52,356 bases of DNA from Acidobacteriota bacterium (GTDB lineage: Bacteria; Acidobacteriota; Terriglobia; Terriglobales; SCQP01), in contig JAJYIU010000027.1 in NCBI GenBank assembly GCA_021789895.1, positions 1 to 52,356 of the forward strand. Direction: 5' to 3'. Numbering within the stretch: position 1 is the stretch's first letter; every line of letters begins with the position of its first letter. Below the pieces are notes generated by a model. That model was not told the origin of the DNA. It ran no database searches and saw nothing but the letters and a program-made list of their open reading frames with translations. This document shows, in pieces, positions 19,402 to 25,879 of the stretch. The position numbers and the translations under genes are program-made.

Positions 19402-21927
19402 TCATGGTTTTCCGCCTGCAACACTAAACTTTGTCAGGTAGCGGTCTATCAATTGGCGCGGAGTAAGATCGTGCTGCTTCAGTAGGCCCTTACAGAGATG
19501 GAGCCGAGCTTGTGTCGTTCCCGTAGCCAGACATACTTCGGTAAGCACGGCTCTCAGGGCACCCACGAGCTGACCCAGTTTGTCGAGAGTCAAGACGTAG
19601 GTGTTCTCGGCCATCGCTGGCTTGGTGGCTTTGTCAGTGGGGTGGATTTGTACCCGGATGCACCGTCGGCTCGGGTATTGCTGCCTATACCATTCTTCCG
19701 AGACGAGCAGTTGCCCGTGGTCTTGCTTCCCCAAAATGCTGCCCCCTTTCTTCTTTCCCTTACTTTCAATAACGAAGCCGAAGTCGTCATCTGGCAACCA
19801 TAGGACATCGGGGCCAAGGCCATACTCCTGTTCAGGCCGCTCGCTGTAGAAGCCCAAGAATGCGCCCAGTCGCTTGAGGCCTTCTTCCAGCTGGTTGCTT
19901 GAGGCGGCGGGGGTGAGCCAGCTTGCCGCTGTCTCGAAGTCTTGCACGTGCCCGGTGGGCAAGGCAAACTTGGCAATCTGGGTGATTATGTTTTCGGCTT
20001 GGTTTCCAACCGAAGCTGTGGGCGTGTATAGATCCGCCATCCCGCGCGGTGCCCAGAGCATTGGATTTGCCCTGAACGCTTGCTTCTGGAGGTCTTCCGA
20101 GCCGGGAAGGTCGTGTGCGTAGTGGCGGGCGCGGGCTGCAAGCTGAAGAAACCAACCCCGGAGTCTCTTGTCGGCGTGGTGCTGGTTGGCGAAGGACAAC
20201 GCAATCTGAGCTGCGTCGTAGAACTGCCTTGCGACAAGGCTGCGCGTGTACTCCCGCTCGGCAGAGGCAGCCTGTATTGCAGCGCGGTCTACCGCCGGGG
20301 TTTCGGCGCGGTCTGCGAGCGTCTCGGCATGATACCTGGTCCAGGCTGGGTCACGCTGGAGGCACTGCTGGGCAGTCGCCTCTAGTTCAGTGGCTTGGGA
20401 AAGGCTCTTGCTGATTTCGTGACCGATCAAGACCTGGGCGCGGGTACTCGGCGTCATCAGGTTGAGACTGTCTGAGCGGGTTATCCAGGAAACCAGGTCC
20501 GCCCCAACGATGATGACGACACAGTAGTCACCTGCGCCACGTGTTGCCCTCCCCATGCCCTGTTCCACTTTCTGAGCTAGGCTTACGTTCAGCGAGCTGC
20601 TAGCCCTGAGCACTTCGGCGCGGAAAAGTTCGTAGCTGTTCGCCCCTTTCGGAAGGCCATCGATGATTAGGAGGCGGCACGCGTCTCCAGCGAGGTCGAT
20701 TCCATCATACCGGTTCGCAAAAACGTATGGGCCACGACTCGTGCGGGCCGTCAGTTGACCGACTGCTTGATCCACCTTGCTCTGCATCATGAGTTGGGCG
20801 GTTCCCTTCCAGCGATCAGCGGCCTTCTCGGAGGCCACGAGAACCACGACTCCTGCGTGCTTGGACACGGAAGCGGCCAGCTTGCGGGCGGGCATGAGGT
20901 CATTTGTTTGGCCAACCTTAGTCAGAGCTGGGACCAGAACCATGCGCTCCCCTATTCCAGCCAATGTCTCGGGGATGATGGGCTCTTGGATCGAGTCGGA
21001 GTTGGCGTCGAAGGTTTTGATAATCGAGCTATCATCGGCGATGGTCGCGGACATGTAGACTCGGCGGCAACAGTCATCGAAGGTGGGCAGAAGGTGGACC
21101 AAGGGCTGGATAGGAGTGATGGAGAGCTCACGGGCGCTAATCAGTGCGTGGCAGCACTCGAAATTGTTACGCAGTAAAGGGAATTCGTATTTGAATGTCT
21201 CCGAATGATCCCTGGCAATTAACTGGCGCACGCTATCCGCTTTTGCCGACCAAGCGGTATATGGGACCTCAAGTATTTCCGCATCCTCCCGCTCCACGAT
21301 ATCGTCGAAGGATCCAAGTTTTCCGATCTCGTCGAAGTCGCCACGAAATCGGGTTGTGATTTCCGTATAGAGTTCGGGCTGATCGGATCGCGTTATTGCG
21401 ATGGAAAAAGCATCTCGAACGACCGAGAATGCAGCGTGAGCATCATCGCAGATTATTCCTCCAACTATGATCGGTTCCGCTCCACTCCCTAGCACGCCGA
21501 ATTTACTGCGCCCGTGAAACACCGCGTTGTACGTGGCCACGAGGATGGCGGTTCCGTTCAGGAATTCGGGGGGAAGCTCCCCGGGGCCGGCCTCGTATGC
21601 CACCGTTCCGAGACCGATTTCCTGCGCCTTGTCGACCGCTTGGCGGACGAGTTGGTTGTTGGGGCAGAGGTAGAGGACAGGCTTTTTCAGTTCGTTGATC
21701 AGGGCTTGCCCGATCAAGAGTCCGACGAGGGTCTTTCCGCCACCTGTGTTCAGTTTTATCACCAGATCGTTCTCAGTGCGGCGCTTCGCCCACAGCCTTA
21801 ACGCCTCGCTCTGCGATTCCCATAAGTCGTTTATATGCTGTGGTTTAGGGAGGCGCTGAAATATCTTGATGGGGTCGGTGGGTACAGACTGATTTCGGGA
21901 AGAGTTTAGCTTGCCAAAATCGACCAT
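19402..21927 (-). CDS. SF2 helicase with C-terminal PD-(D/E)xK-like nuclease motif, first gene of the pAgo operon
   Basis: The 841-residue product has superfamily 2 motifs in order: Q-like WESQSEAL, Walker A NTGGGKT (60-66), Ia YLCPNNQLV, Walker B in DDAH form (ICDDAHA, 159-165), motif III SAT (293-295) and motif VI EQGMGRATR (455-463). A helical, TPR-like region follows (about 540-640). The C-terminus reads GPDVLW, then FVIESKG: Asp707, Glu721 and Lys723 fit the PD-(D/E)xK nuclease core, with downstream Gln (QDHGQL). So it is probably a helicase-nuclease. The ATG at 21927 has GGGAGG 8 nt upstream and is preferred to 21957. It is transcribed first, directly ahead of SIR2-APAZ. Known SPARSA systems that I recall are two-gene, so its role (supplying guides or targets, unwinding, or a second effector) is inference. 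Confidence 0.85.
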   Translation of the reverse strand: MVDFGKLNSSRNQSVPTDPIKIFQRLPKPQHINDLWESQSEALRLWAKRRTENDLVIKLNTGGGKTLVGLLIGQALINELKKPVLYLCPNNQLVRQAVDKAQEIGLGTVAYEAGPGELPPEFLNGTAILVATYNAVFHGRSKFGVLGSGAEPIIVGGIICDDAHAAFSVVRDAFSIAITRSDQPELYTEITTRFRGDFDEIGKLGSFDDIVEREDAEILEVPYTAWSAKADSVRQLIARDHSETFKYEFPLLRNNFECCHALISARELSITPIQPLVHLLPTFDDCCRRVYMSATIADDSSIIKTFDANSDSIQEPIIPETLAGIGERMVLVPALTKVGQTNDLMPARKLAASVSKHAGVVVLVASEKAADRWKGTAQLMMQSKVDQAVGQLTARTSRGPYVFANRYDGIDLAGDACRLLIIDGLPKGANSYELFRAEVLRASSSLNVSLAQKVEQGMGRATRGAGDYCVVIIVGADLVSWITRSDSLNLMTPSTRAQVLIGHEISKSLSQATELEATAQQCLQRDPAWTRYHAETLADRAETPAVDRAAIQAASAEREYTRSLVARQFYDAAQIALSFANQHHADKRLRGWFLQLAARARHYAHDLPGSEDLQKQAFRANPMLWAPRGMADLYTPTASVGNQAENIITQIAKFALPTGHVQDFETAASWLTPAASSNQLEEGLKRLGAFLGFYSERPEQEYGLGPDVLWLPDDDFGFVIESKGKKKGGSILGKQDHGQLLVSEEWYRQQYPSRRCIRVQIHPTDKATKPAMAENTYVLTLDKLGQLVGALRAVLTEVCLATGTTQARLHLCKGLLKQHDLTPRQLIDRYLTKFSVAGGKP

Positions 21928-21970
21928 GCAAACGTCCTCCCAAGCGGGGCTGACCAAATAAAGGGTGGTC

Positions 21971-21991
21971 GCTCGCCTAATGGAATGAGGC
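21971..21991. promoter_or_regulatory. Inverted repeat in the 5' leader of the pAgo operon
   Basis: TCGCCT (21971-21976) and AGGCGA (21986-21991) are perfect 6-bp arms with a 9-nt loop. The repeat lies between the predicted transcription start (about 22008) and the helicase start codon (21927), so it may be an operator or an mRNA hairpin. Function is unknown. Confidence 0.35.
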
Positions 21992-22014
21992 GATTATTAG
22001 AGAAAACAAACCGG

Positions 22015-22043
22015 ATTTTACCATGCTCCGGGAGGGGTGTCAC
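22015..22043 (-). promoter_or_regulatory. Sigma70-like promoter of the helicase/SIR2-APAZ/pAgo operon
   Basis: Read on the minus strand: -35 GTGACA (22043-22038, 5/6 match), a 17-nt spacer, then -10 TAAAAT (22020-22015, 5/6 match). Transcription would begin near 22008, giving a leader of about 80 nt before the helicase start. No other promoter-like pair this good was seen in the 340-nt gap. Confidence 0.6.
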
Positions 22044-22051
22044 GGCCGGTG

Positions 22052-22086
22052 TAAAAATCCTCAAAGCGCTGGTTAAAAATTCCTCA
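22052..22086. repeat. Two near-identical 12-13 nt direct repeats upstream of the pAgo promoter
   Basis: TAAAAATCCTCA (22052-22063) and TAAAAATTCCTCA (22074-22086) repeat at a 22-nt spacing, about two helical turns, on one face of the DNA just upstream of the -35 box. This arrangement suits a dimeric regulator, but no regulator gene is adjacent. The gap 21928-22269 otherwise holds only the promoter, the inverted repeat and a GC-rich hairpin. Confidence 0.4.
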
Positions 22087-22101
22087 CCCCTGCGATTCCC
22101 C

Positions 22102-22127
22102 GCGGCCGGCTGCCCCTAGCCGGCCGC
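22102..22127. terminator. GC-rich hairpin, possible terminator
   Basis: GCGGCCGGCT (22102-22111) and AGCCGGCCGC (22118-22127) form a perfect 10-bp stem with a 6-nt loop. It lies 143 nt past the stop of the AsmA-like gene, whose transcript runs on the minus strand. No T-run follows on either strand, so it may be a Rho-dependent or insulating hairpin rather than a classical terminator. Confidence 0.45.
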
Positions 22128-22269
22128 TTGGCGTTCAATCCCGTTTTAAATGGCGAGTTCCTACTCGCAATGTGTCCGGTTTCGGCCGGGCCCTTGCGCT
22201 CGCGTCAGCGACTAAACTTCGGGTACCCACGCAGTGTGTGGGTGGCGGCCGTGCCGCTGTCCATCGCCA

Positions 22270-23937
22270 TCAGTGTTTCAACAACTTTTTGAGCGCGCCT
22301 AGCGGATTGGATTTTTTCCCGCCTGGCGCCAGCGCATTCACGTCCGCGCGGATTTGCGGATGGCTGGCATTGCCGGTAACGAGCAGCGGAACCCCTTCGC
22401 TGGCCACCGTGTGCAGCAGGCTGCCGGCAAAACCGCCCAGCCGCGTGGCCGCCTGGTTCGCTGCCACGGCGAGCTTGGCGAGGAGATGAAAATGCAGCCC
22501 CCCGGCCGAGGTCAGGCTGCCGTTGCCCGTCATCGTCCCGATCGCCGGCAGATCGGCAAACAGCCCGGTCAGTTGGGTGGTCGCCAAATTCGTTTGCAGT
22601 TGGGCTCGCAGCGCCCGGATTTCAGTGGCGGCGCTCATGCTGCGCAGCAGTTGCAAGCCTTGAATCTGCGATCCCAGGTCGAAGCCCGCCAGGCGCGTGT
22701 TGGCCAGTGCGATCGGTCCCGAAATGATCGGCGCCGTCGTCGTACCCCGGATCGCCAGGTTGGCATTCAGCGTGCCGCCCTGCAGCCTCGAGCCGCTTGG
22801 CAGGCGGATCCCGAACGCCGGCAGAAAAGCTTCCAGCGCTTCGATCGGCACATTCGGCGCGGCCAGATTCAACCCCAGCTCGTAGGCCTGCCCTCCACCC
22901 CGCAGGCTGCCGGTCACCAGCGCATTCACCCCGCCTGCGTGTACCGCCAACTGTTGCACTTGAATCGTCGCCGGCGCTGCCGCGCTCGCGGCCGGCAGGT
23001 TTTCGCTCGCCTGAAAGTCAATCTGCAGCGGCTGGGGCGCCGGGCTGCCTCCCGGCGAGAAGCGCCAGTCGGCCGCGCTCACCCGTCCGCTGCCGGTCAA
23101 TCGCTTGCCATCCGAATGCGCCCGCGCCGTGGCGTCGGCAAGCATGGCAATCCCTTCGCTCGCCGGCAATACGCCCGCCTTCACCGGATCGAAATGCTGT
23201 ATGGACAAGCGCGCGTCCAGCGGCGTGGCGATCGTATTCTGCCGGTTCAGCGGGCCGGCGCGGCCGGTCAGCCGCACGCGGCCGCGGCCGGGCAAATCGG
23301 CCGAGAGCGAAAATGGCATCGCCTGCTGGTAGGAAAGGTTGTGGATAACAATGTTCACGTTCCGGTAAACGAACGGCTCGCCGGCGGCGGGGATAGAAGA
23401 GACCATCACCGTCCCGTTCTGGATATGCAAAGCGCCAATGACCGCATTCGAAACGCTGCCGGCTGGATCGCCGGAAGCCGGTGCCCCGGAGCTGCCGGCC
23501 TGGCCCAGGGTGGAAAAATTCCATATCCCCCGCCGGTTCGAGATCAGCCGGATCACCGGCGATTCGGCCACGAAGCTTTGGACGTTCAACCGCCGCCGCA
23601 ACAGCAGATCGCCCACCGAGACGCGGATTTTGAGTGCCTGGGCTTGAAGAAACGGCCCGGTTTGGAAAGCCGGATTGTCGGCCACGCGGATGGTATTGGC
23701 CGTCAGGCTGCCTGTTAAGAGCGAAAAGCTCAAATGGCCGAGCGTGACCTTCCGTCCCACGGCGCTCGAGATTTCCCGCTCCAGCAGCGGCCGGAAGGTG
23801 TCCGCATTGACAAAAAATGGCGTGATCACGATGATCGCCGCCAGCGCCACCACAATCGCCGCCAGCAGCTTCACCCAGCGCTTGCCTCGCCGCCGCCGCC
23901 CCCCCGCTCCCTGCTTGCCGCCATCTATGGTGTTCAT
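22270..23937 (-). CDS. AsmA-family protein
   Basis: This 555-residue protein has a basic N-terminus, one membrane segment (about 24-44, LLAAIVVALAAIIVITPFF) and then a long periplasmic part with the AsmA-like pattern: FRPLLEREISSAVGRKVTLG, SLLTGSLTANTIRVADNPAF, RGIWNFSTLG. AsmA-like proteins are bridge-type lipid-transfer or outer-membrane biogenesis factors. The C-terminal 130 residues are a second beta-rich AsmA repeat (LANTRLAGFDLGSQIQGLQL). It is host-like in GC and separates the two lower-GC accessory blocks. Confidence 0.85.
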   Translation of the reverse strand: MNTIDGGKQGAGGRRRRGKRWVKLLAAIVVALAAIIVITPFFVNADTFRPLLEREISSAVGRKVTLGHLSFSLLTGSLTANTIRVADNPAFQTGPFLQAQALKIRVSVGDLLLRRRLNVQSFVAESPVIRLISNRRGIWNFSTLGQAGSSGAPASGDPAGSVSNAVIGALHIQNGTVMVSSIPAAGEPFVYRNVNIVIHNLSYQQAMPFSLSADLPGRGRVRLTGRAGPLNRQNTIATPLDARLSIQHFDPVKAGVLPASEGIAMLADATARAHSDGKRLTGSGRVSAADWRFSPGGSPAPQPLQIDFQASENLPAASAAAPATIQVQQLAVHAGGVNALVTGSLRGGGQAYELGLNLAAPNVPIEALEAFLPAFGIRLPSGSRLQGGTLNANLAIRGTTTAPIISGPIALANTRLAGFDLGSQIQGLQLLRSMSAATEIRALRAQLQTNLATTQLTGLFADLPAIGTMTGNGSLTSAGGLHFHLLAKLAVAANQAATRLGGFAGSLLHTVASEGVPLLVTGNASHPQIRADVNALAPGGKKSNPLGALKKLLKH

Positions 23938-24000
23938 TTTTATCGCTCCTCTCTGGATATATATATATAGCTCTTGCGAAGCGGCGAAAGAAGTATATGC

Positions 24001-24663
24001 TCAGCGGAAAAGCTGAAGCTGAGGAAGACGGTAGGGTCGGATCATGCCGTCTTCCATTGGACGGGGTGAGGTCTTCTTCTTTTCAGCGCCATTCGATCGG
24101 GATGGCACTTCATCGCCCCATTGCGTCCAGCCGGGCCGCACCTCGCGCGCAAAAAGTTCAAGGAATGGGCCGGGACTGCAAAGTTCGATCATGTCGTAAA
24201 GCTCTTGAGGCTTTTGCGAGTGCTTTTCTTTCTGGGTAGCGATCAGGTTTACCATCCGGCGCCCGGTTTTTTCGGTCCGTAATTTACCGCGGGTTCCAAA
24301 TAGCGCCAGTTCGGTGACATTCCGGTAATAGAACCCGACTCCCCTCCCGTCGGGGCCGCCGTCCTTTCGGATCTTCAGCCATACGATATTCGTCTTGTAT
24401 TCGAAGCCCCATGCTTCCATTACGCGGAGCCCCCAGGCTAAAAGGGCATTGGGACACCAGAGGTAGAGGTGGGCTTTATCCGCGGTGATTTTCGATATCG
24501 GTAGTGCGCAGATTTCTTCGATTCGCATCGTTTTATAGCGATGCAGGCGTTTATGCTCGGGTGCCATTTTCCCCGTGCGGTTCTGAAATTGCCAGGGAGG
24601 GTCCGCTAGAATCGTGCCAAATCGCTTCGTATATTGAAGTAAGGATTCAGGCGAAAAGTTCAT
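24001..24663 (-). CDS. MT-A70 family adenine-specific DNA methyltransferase
   Basis: This 220-residue protein contains the catalytic DPPW (21-24, in TILADPPWQFQNRTG), then HLYLWCPNALLAWGLRVMEAWGFEYKTNIVWLK and the C-terminal SQKPQELYDMIELCSPGPFLELFAR-like region carrying the SAM-binding part, all typical of bacterial MT-A70 enzymes that form N6-methyladenine. It lies 36 nt downstream of a BglII/BstYI-type restriction gene on the same strand, so it is probably the modification half of a type II system. No strong Shine-Dalgarno precedes ATG 24663. The start is supported by length and by the short N-terminus before DPPW. Confidence 0.88.
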   Translation of the reverse strand: MNFSPESLLQYTKRFGTILADPPWQFQNRTGKMAPEHKRLHRYKTMRIEEICALPISKITADKAHLYLWCPNALLAWGLRVMEAWGFEYKTNIVWLKIRKDGGPDGRGVGFYYRNVTELALFGTRGKLRTEKTGRRMVNLIATQKEKHSQKPQELYDMIELCSPGPFLELFAREVRPGWTQWGDEVPSRSNGAEKKKTSPRPMEDGMIRPYRLPQLQLFR

Positions 24664-24699
24664 TGACTAAACTTTAACGTAGAGCCGGGATCTGTCAAC

Positions 24700-25290
24700 T
24701 CAAGATTTCGGGTCGTATTTCTTCTTGGTGATGCCGAACGCGAGAACAGGGCATCCTCCAGATGCCTGATTGTGCATTTTGGGGATGAGCTTCGACATGT
24801 GTGTGGTGGCTTGACCGGCTGCGGTTCTCTTTCCCACTTCGAGAAACAGATCTTGTAATTCGTCCGCCCGCGTAATGATGATCCCGACGCTCAGAACGTT
24901 GAGTTCGAAAAGAAGGCGGAATGTCGTAAGATCCCGGTCAAAAAAGGGATCCTTGTTGTTCCATTCGGTCTCGATGGCAATGCGGTTTTTGAAATAATCC
25001 ACATGGTGGGTGGGGGCGAGCGTTTCTCGGCCGTCGGCGGTGACTTTGATGTCAAATTTCTTTTCGATCCAGCCGCGTTCGAAGAAAAGAGTGTCTATAG
25101 ATTCGGCGATCGGCGACTTTCGTCCGCCTGGCTTGGCAACGTCGCTTTTCCGGAGCTTGAATGCCCGCAGGACTTCAATCAAGTCCTTCCATTGCTCGGG
25201 AAAATCGGTTTTGAGAATCGAGCATGCATGGCGCCGTTCTTCAACTTGATAGGCCTCTTGAATGTCCTTCGGTAGAAGATTTTTGCCCAA
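24700..25290 (-). CDS. BglII/BstYI-like type II restriction endonuclease
   Basis: The 196-residue product has the family's active-site pattern: HHVDYFKNRIAIETEWNNKD, where Asp98, Glu107 and Glu109 line up with D-(8)-E-x-Q of BglII and BstYI, followed by PFFDRDLTTFRLLFEL and VGIIITRADELQ. Enzymes of this family cut AGATCT or RGATCY; the specificity here is a guess. The start is set at TTG 25290 because AGGAG (25300-25296, minus strand) is 5 nt upstream. The reading frame is open to 25488 but that part has no homology I recognise and would lack an RBS. The partner methyltransferase follows at once. A GGATCT site, which such an enzyme might recognise, sits at 24688-24693 between the two genes. 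Confidence 0.82.
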   Translation of the reverse strand: MGKNLLPKDIQEAYQVEERRHACSILKTDFPEQWKDLIEVLRAFKLRKSDVAKPGGRKSPIAESIDTLFFERGWIEKKFDIKVTADGRETLAPTHHVDYFKNRIAIETEWNNKDPFFDRDLTTFRLLFELNVLSVGIIITRADELQDLFLEVGKRTAAGQATTHMSKLIPKMHNQASGGCPVLAFGITKKKYDPKS

Positions 25291-25671
25291 AGCGGCTCCT
25301 GAACTTAAAAGCGGCCGTGCTGCTCTTTTTCTGGATTTTAAATAGACAGATTTATGGCATTGATTTGGCTCTGTCAAGCGAAATTGAAAACGTGGAACGT
25401 TGCATCCATCCGCTTCCTGCTCCCGTTGATTGCGAGGCCATCGCGTCTTTATGCATGCGTTTCTTGGTCCCTGAGAGCCGAAATCCATTGCAGTTCATTC
25501 TCCGAAGCAAGGCCCTCCGGCGGTTGCGCGCCTCCGAGCCAGGTGTGGCGCGCGTTGGGGGTCCCCGGCCCGCGGCGTTCTTCAAAATAAGATTCGTTGG
25601 CTCGGTCCCGGCTCGAGTGGGCGGAAGCCGCGCTTACAGCTTTCTTCACTGATCCTTGAAAATTAACGATA

Positions 25672-25691
25672 ACTGCGTCAAATAACGCAGT
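25672..25691. repeat. 7-bp perfect inverted repeat
   Basis: ACTGCGT (25672-25678) and ACGCAGT (25685-25691) are separated by CAAATA. On the minus strand it lies about 380 nt upstream of the restriction gene. It could be a hairpin or an operator; nothing more can be said from sequence. Confidence 0.4.
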
Positions 25692-25786
25692 CGGCAATGG
25701 ATTTCCCTGGCTGTTTACCTGGTGTGTCAAGGCCGCCCGGCCGCTCTGTGATAGCAGGCTGTAGGTAAGCTGTAGGCAAATTATAA

Positions 25787-25844
25787 ATTGGTGTCAGCCG
25801 TAAATATATGATGCTATTATGTTTAAGTGGTGGCTGACACCAAT
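25787..25844. repeat. 13-bp perfect inverted repeat with 32-nt AT-rich centre
   Basis: ATTGGTGTCAGCC (25787-25799) and GGCTGACACCAAT (25832-25844) are exact reverse complements. The size and AT-rich centre fit a MITE or REP-like element more than a terminator. A further CCAATTTTT follows the right arm. Copies elsewhere in the genome would decide it. Confidence 0.55.
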
Positions 25845-25879
25845 GTAACCAATTTTTCGTACATTTTTGTGCGACGGAC

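Larger units (their letters stand above)
25291..25879. other. 589-nt intergenic region with repeats, no gene seen
   Basis: This gap lies between the end of the D5-like ATPase gene and the start of the restriction endonuclease, both on the minus strand. Short reading frames on both strands show no family features. It contains a 7-bp palindrome (25672-25691), a tandem 11-nt repeat (GCTGTAGGTAA at 25759-25769 and GCTGTAGGCAA at 25770-25780) and a 13-bp inverted repeat (25787-25844). AT content rises toward 25.8 kb. It may be the remains of a small mobile element or a replication/attachment region. Confidence 0.5.

Noticed and set aside
19402-21927. DinG/RecQ-type housekeeping helicase
   Set aside because: The DDAH box and QGMGRATR motif are SF2-like, but there is no Fe-S cluster (four Cys) or RQC/HRDC domain, and a nuclease-like C-terminus is present.
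25291-25488. N-terminal extension of the restriction endonuclease
   Set aside because: The stretch has no similarity to the family, and TTG 25290 has a correctly placed AGGAG.
25291-25879. Small open frames (25352-25730) as genes
   Set aside because: They have no recognisable motif or good RBS, and several alternatives overlap on both strands.
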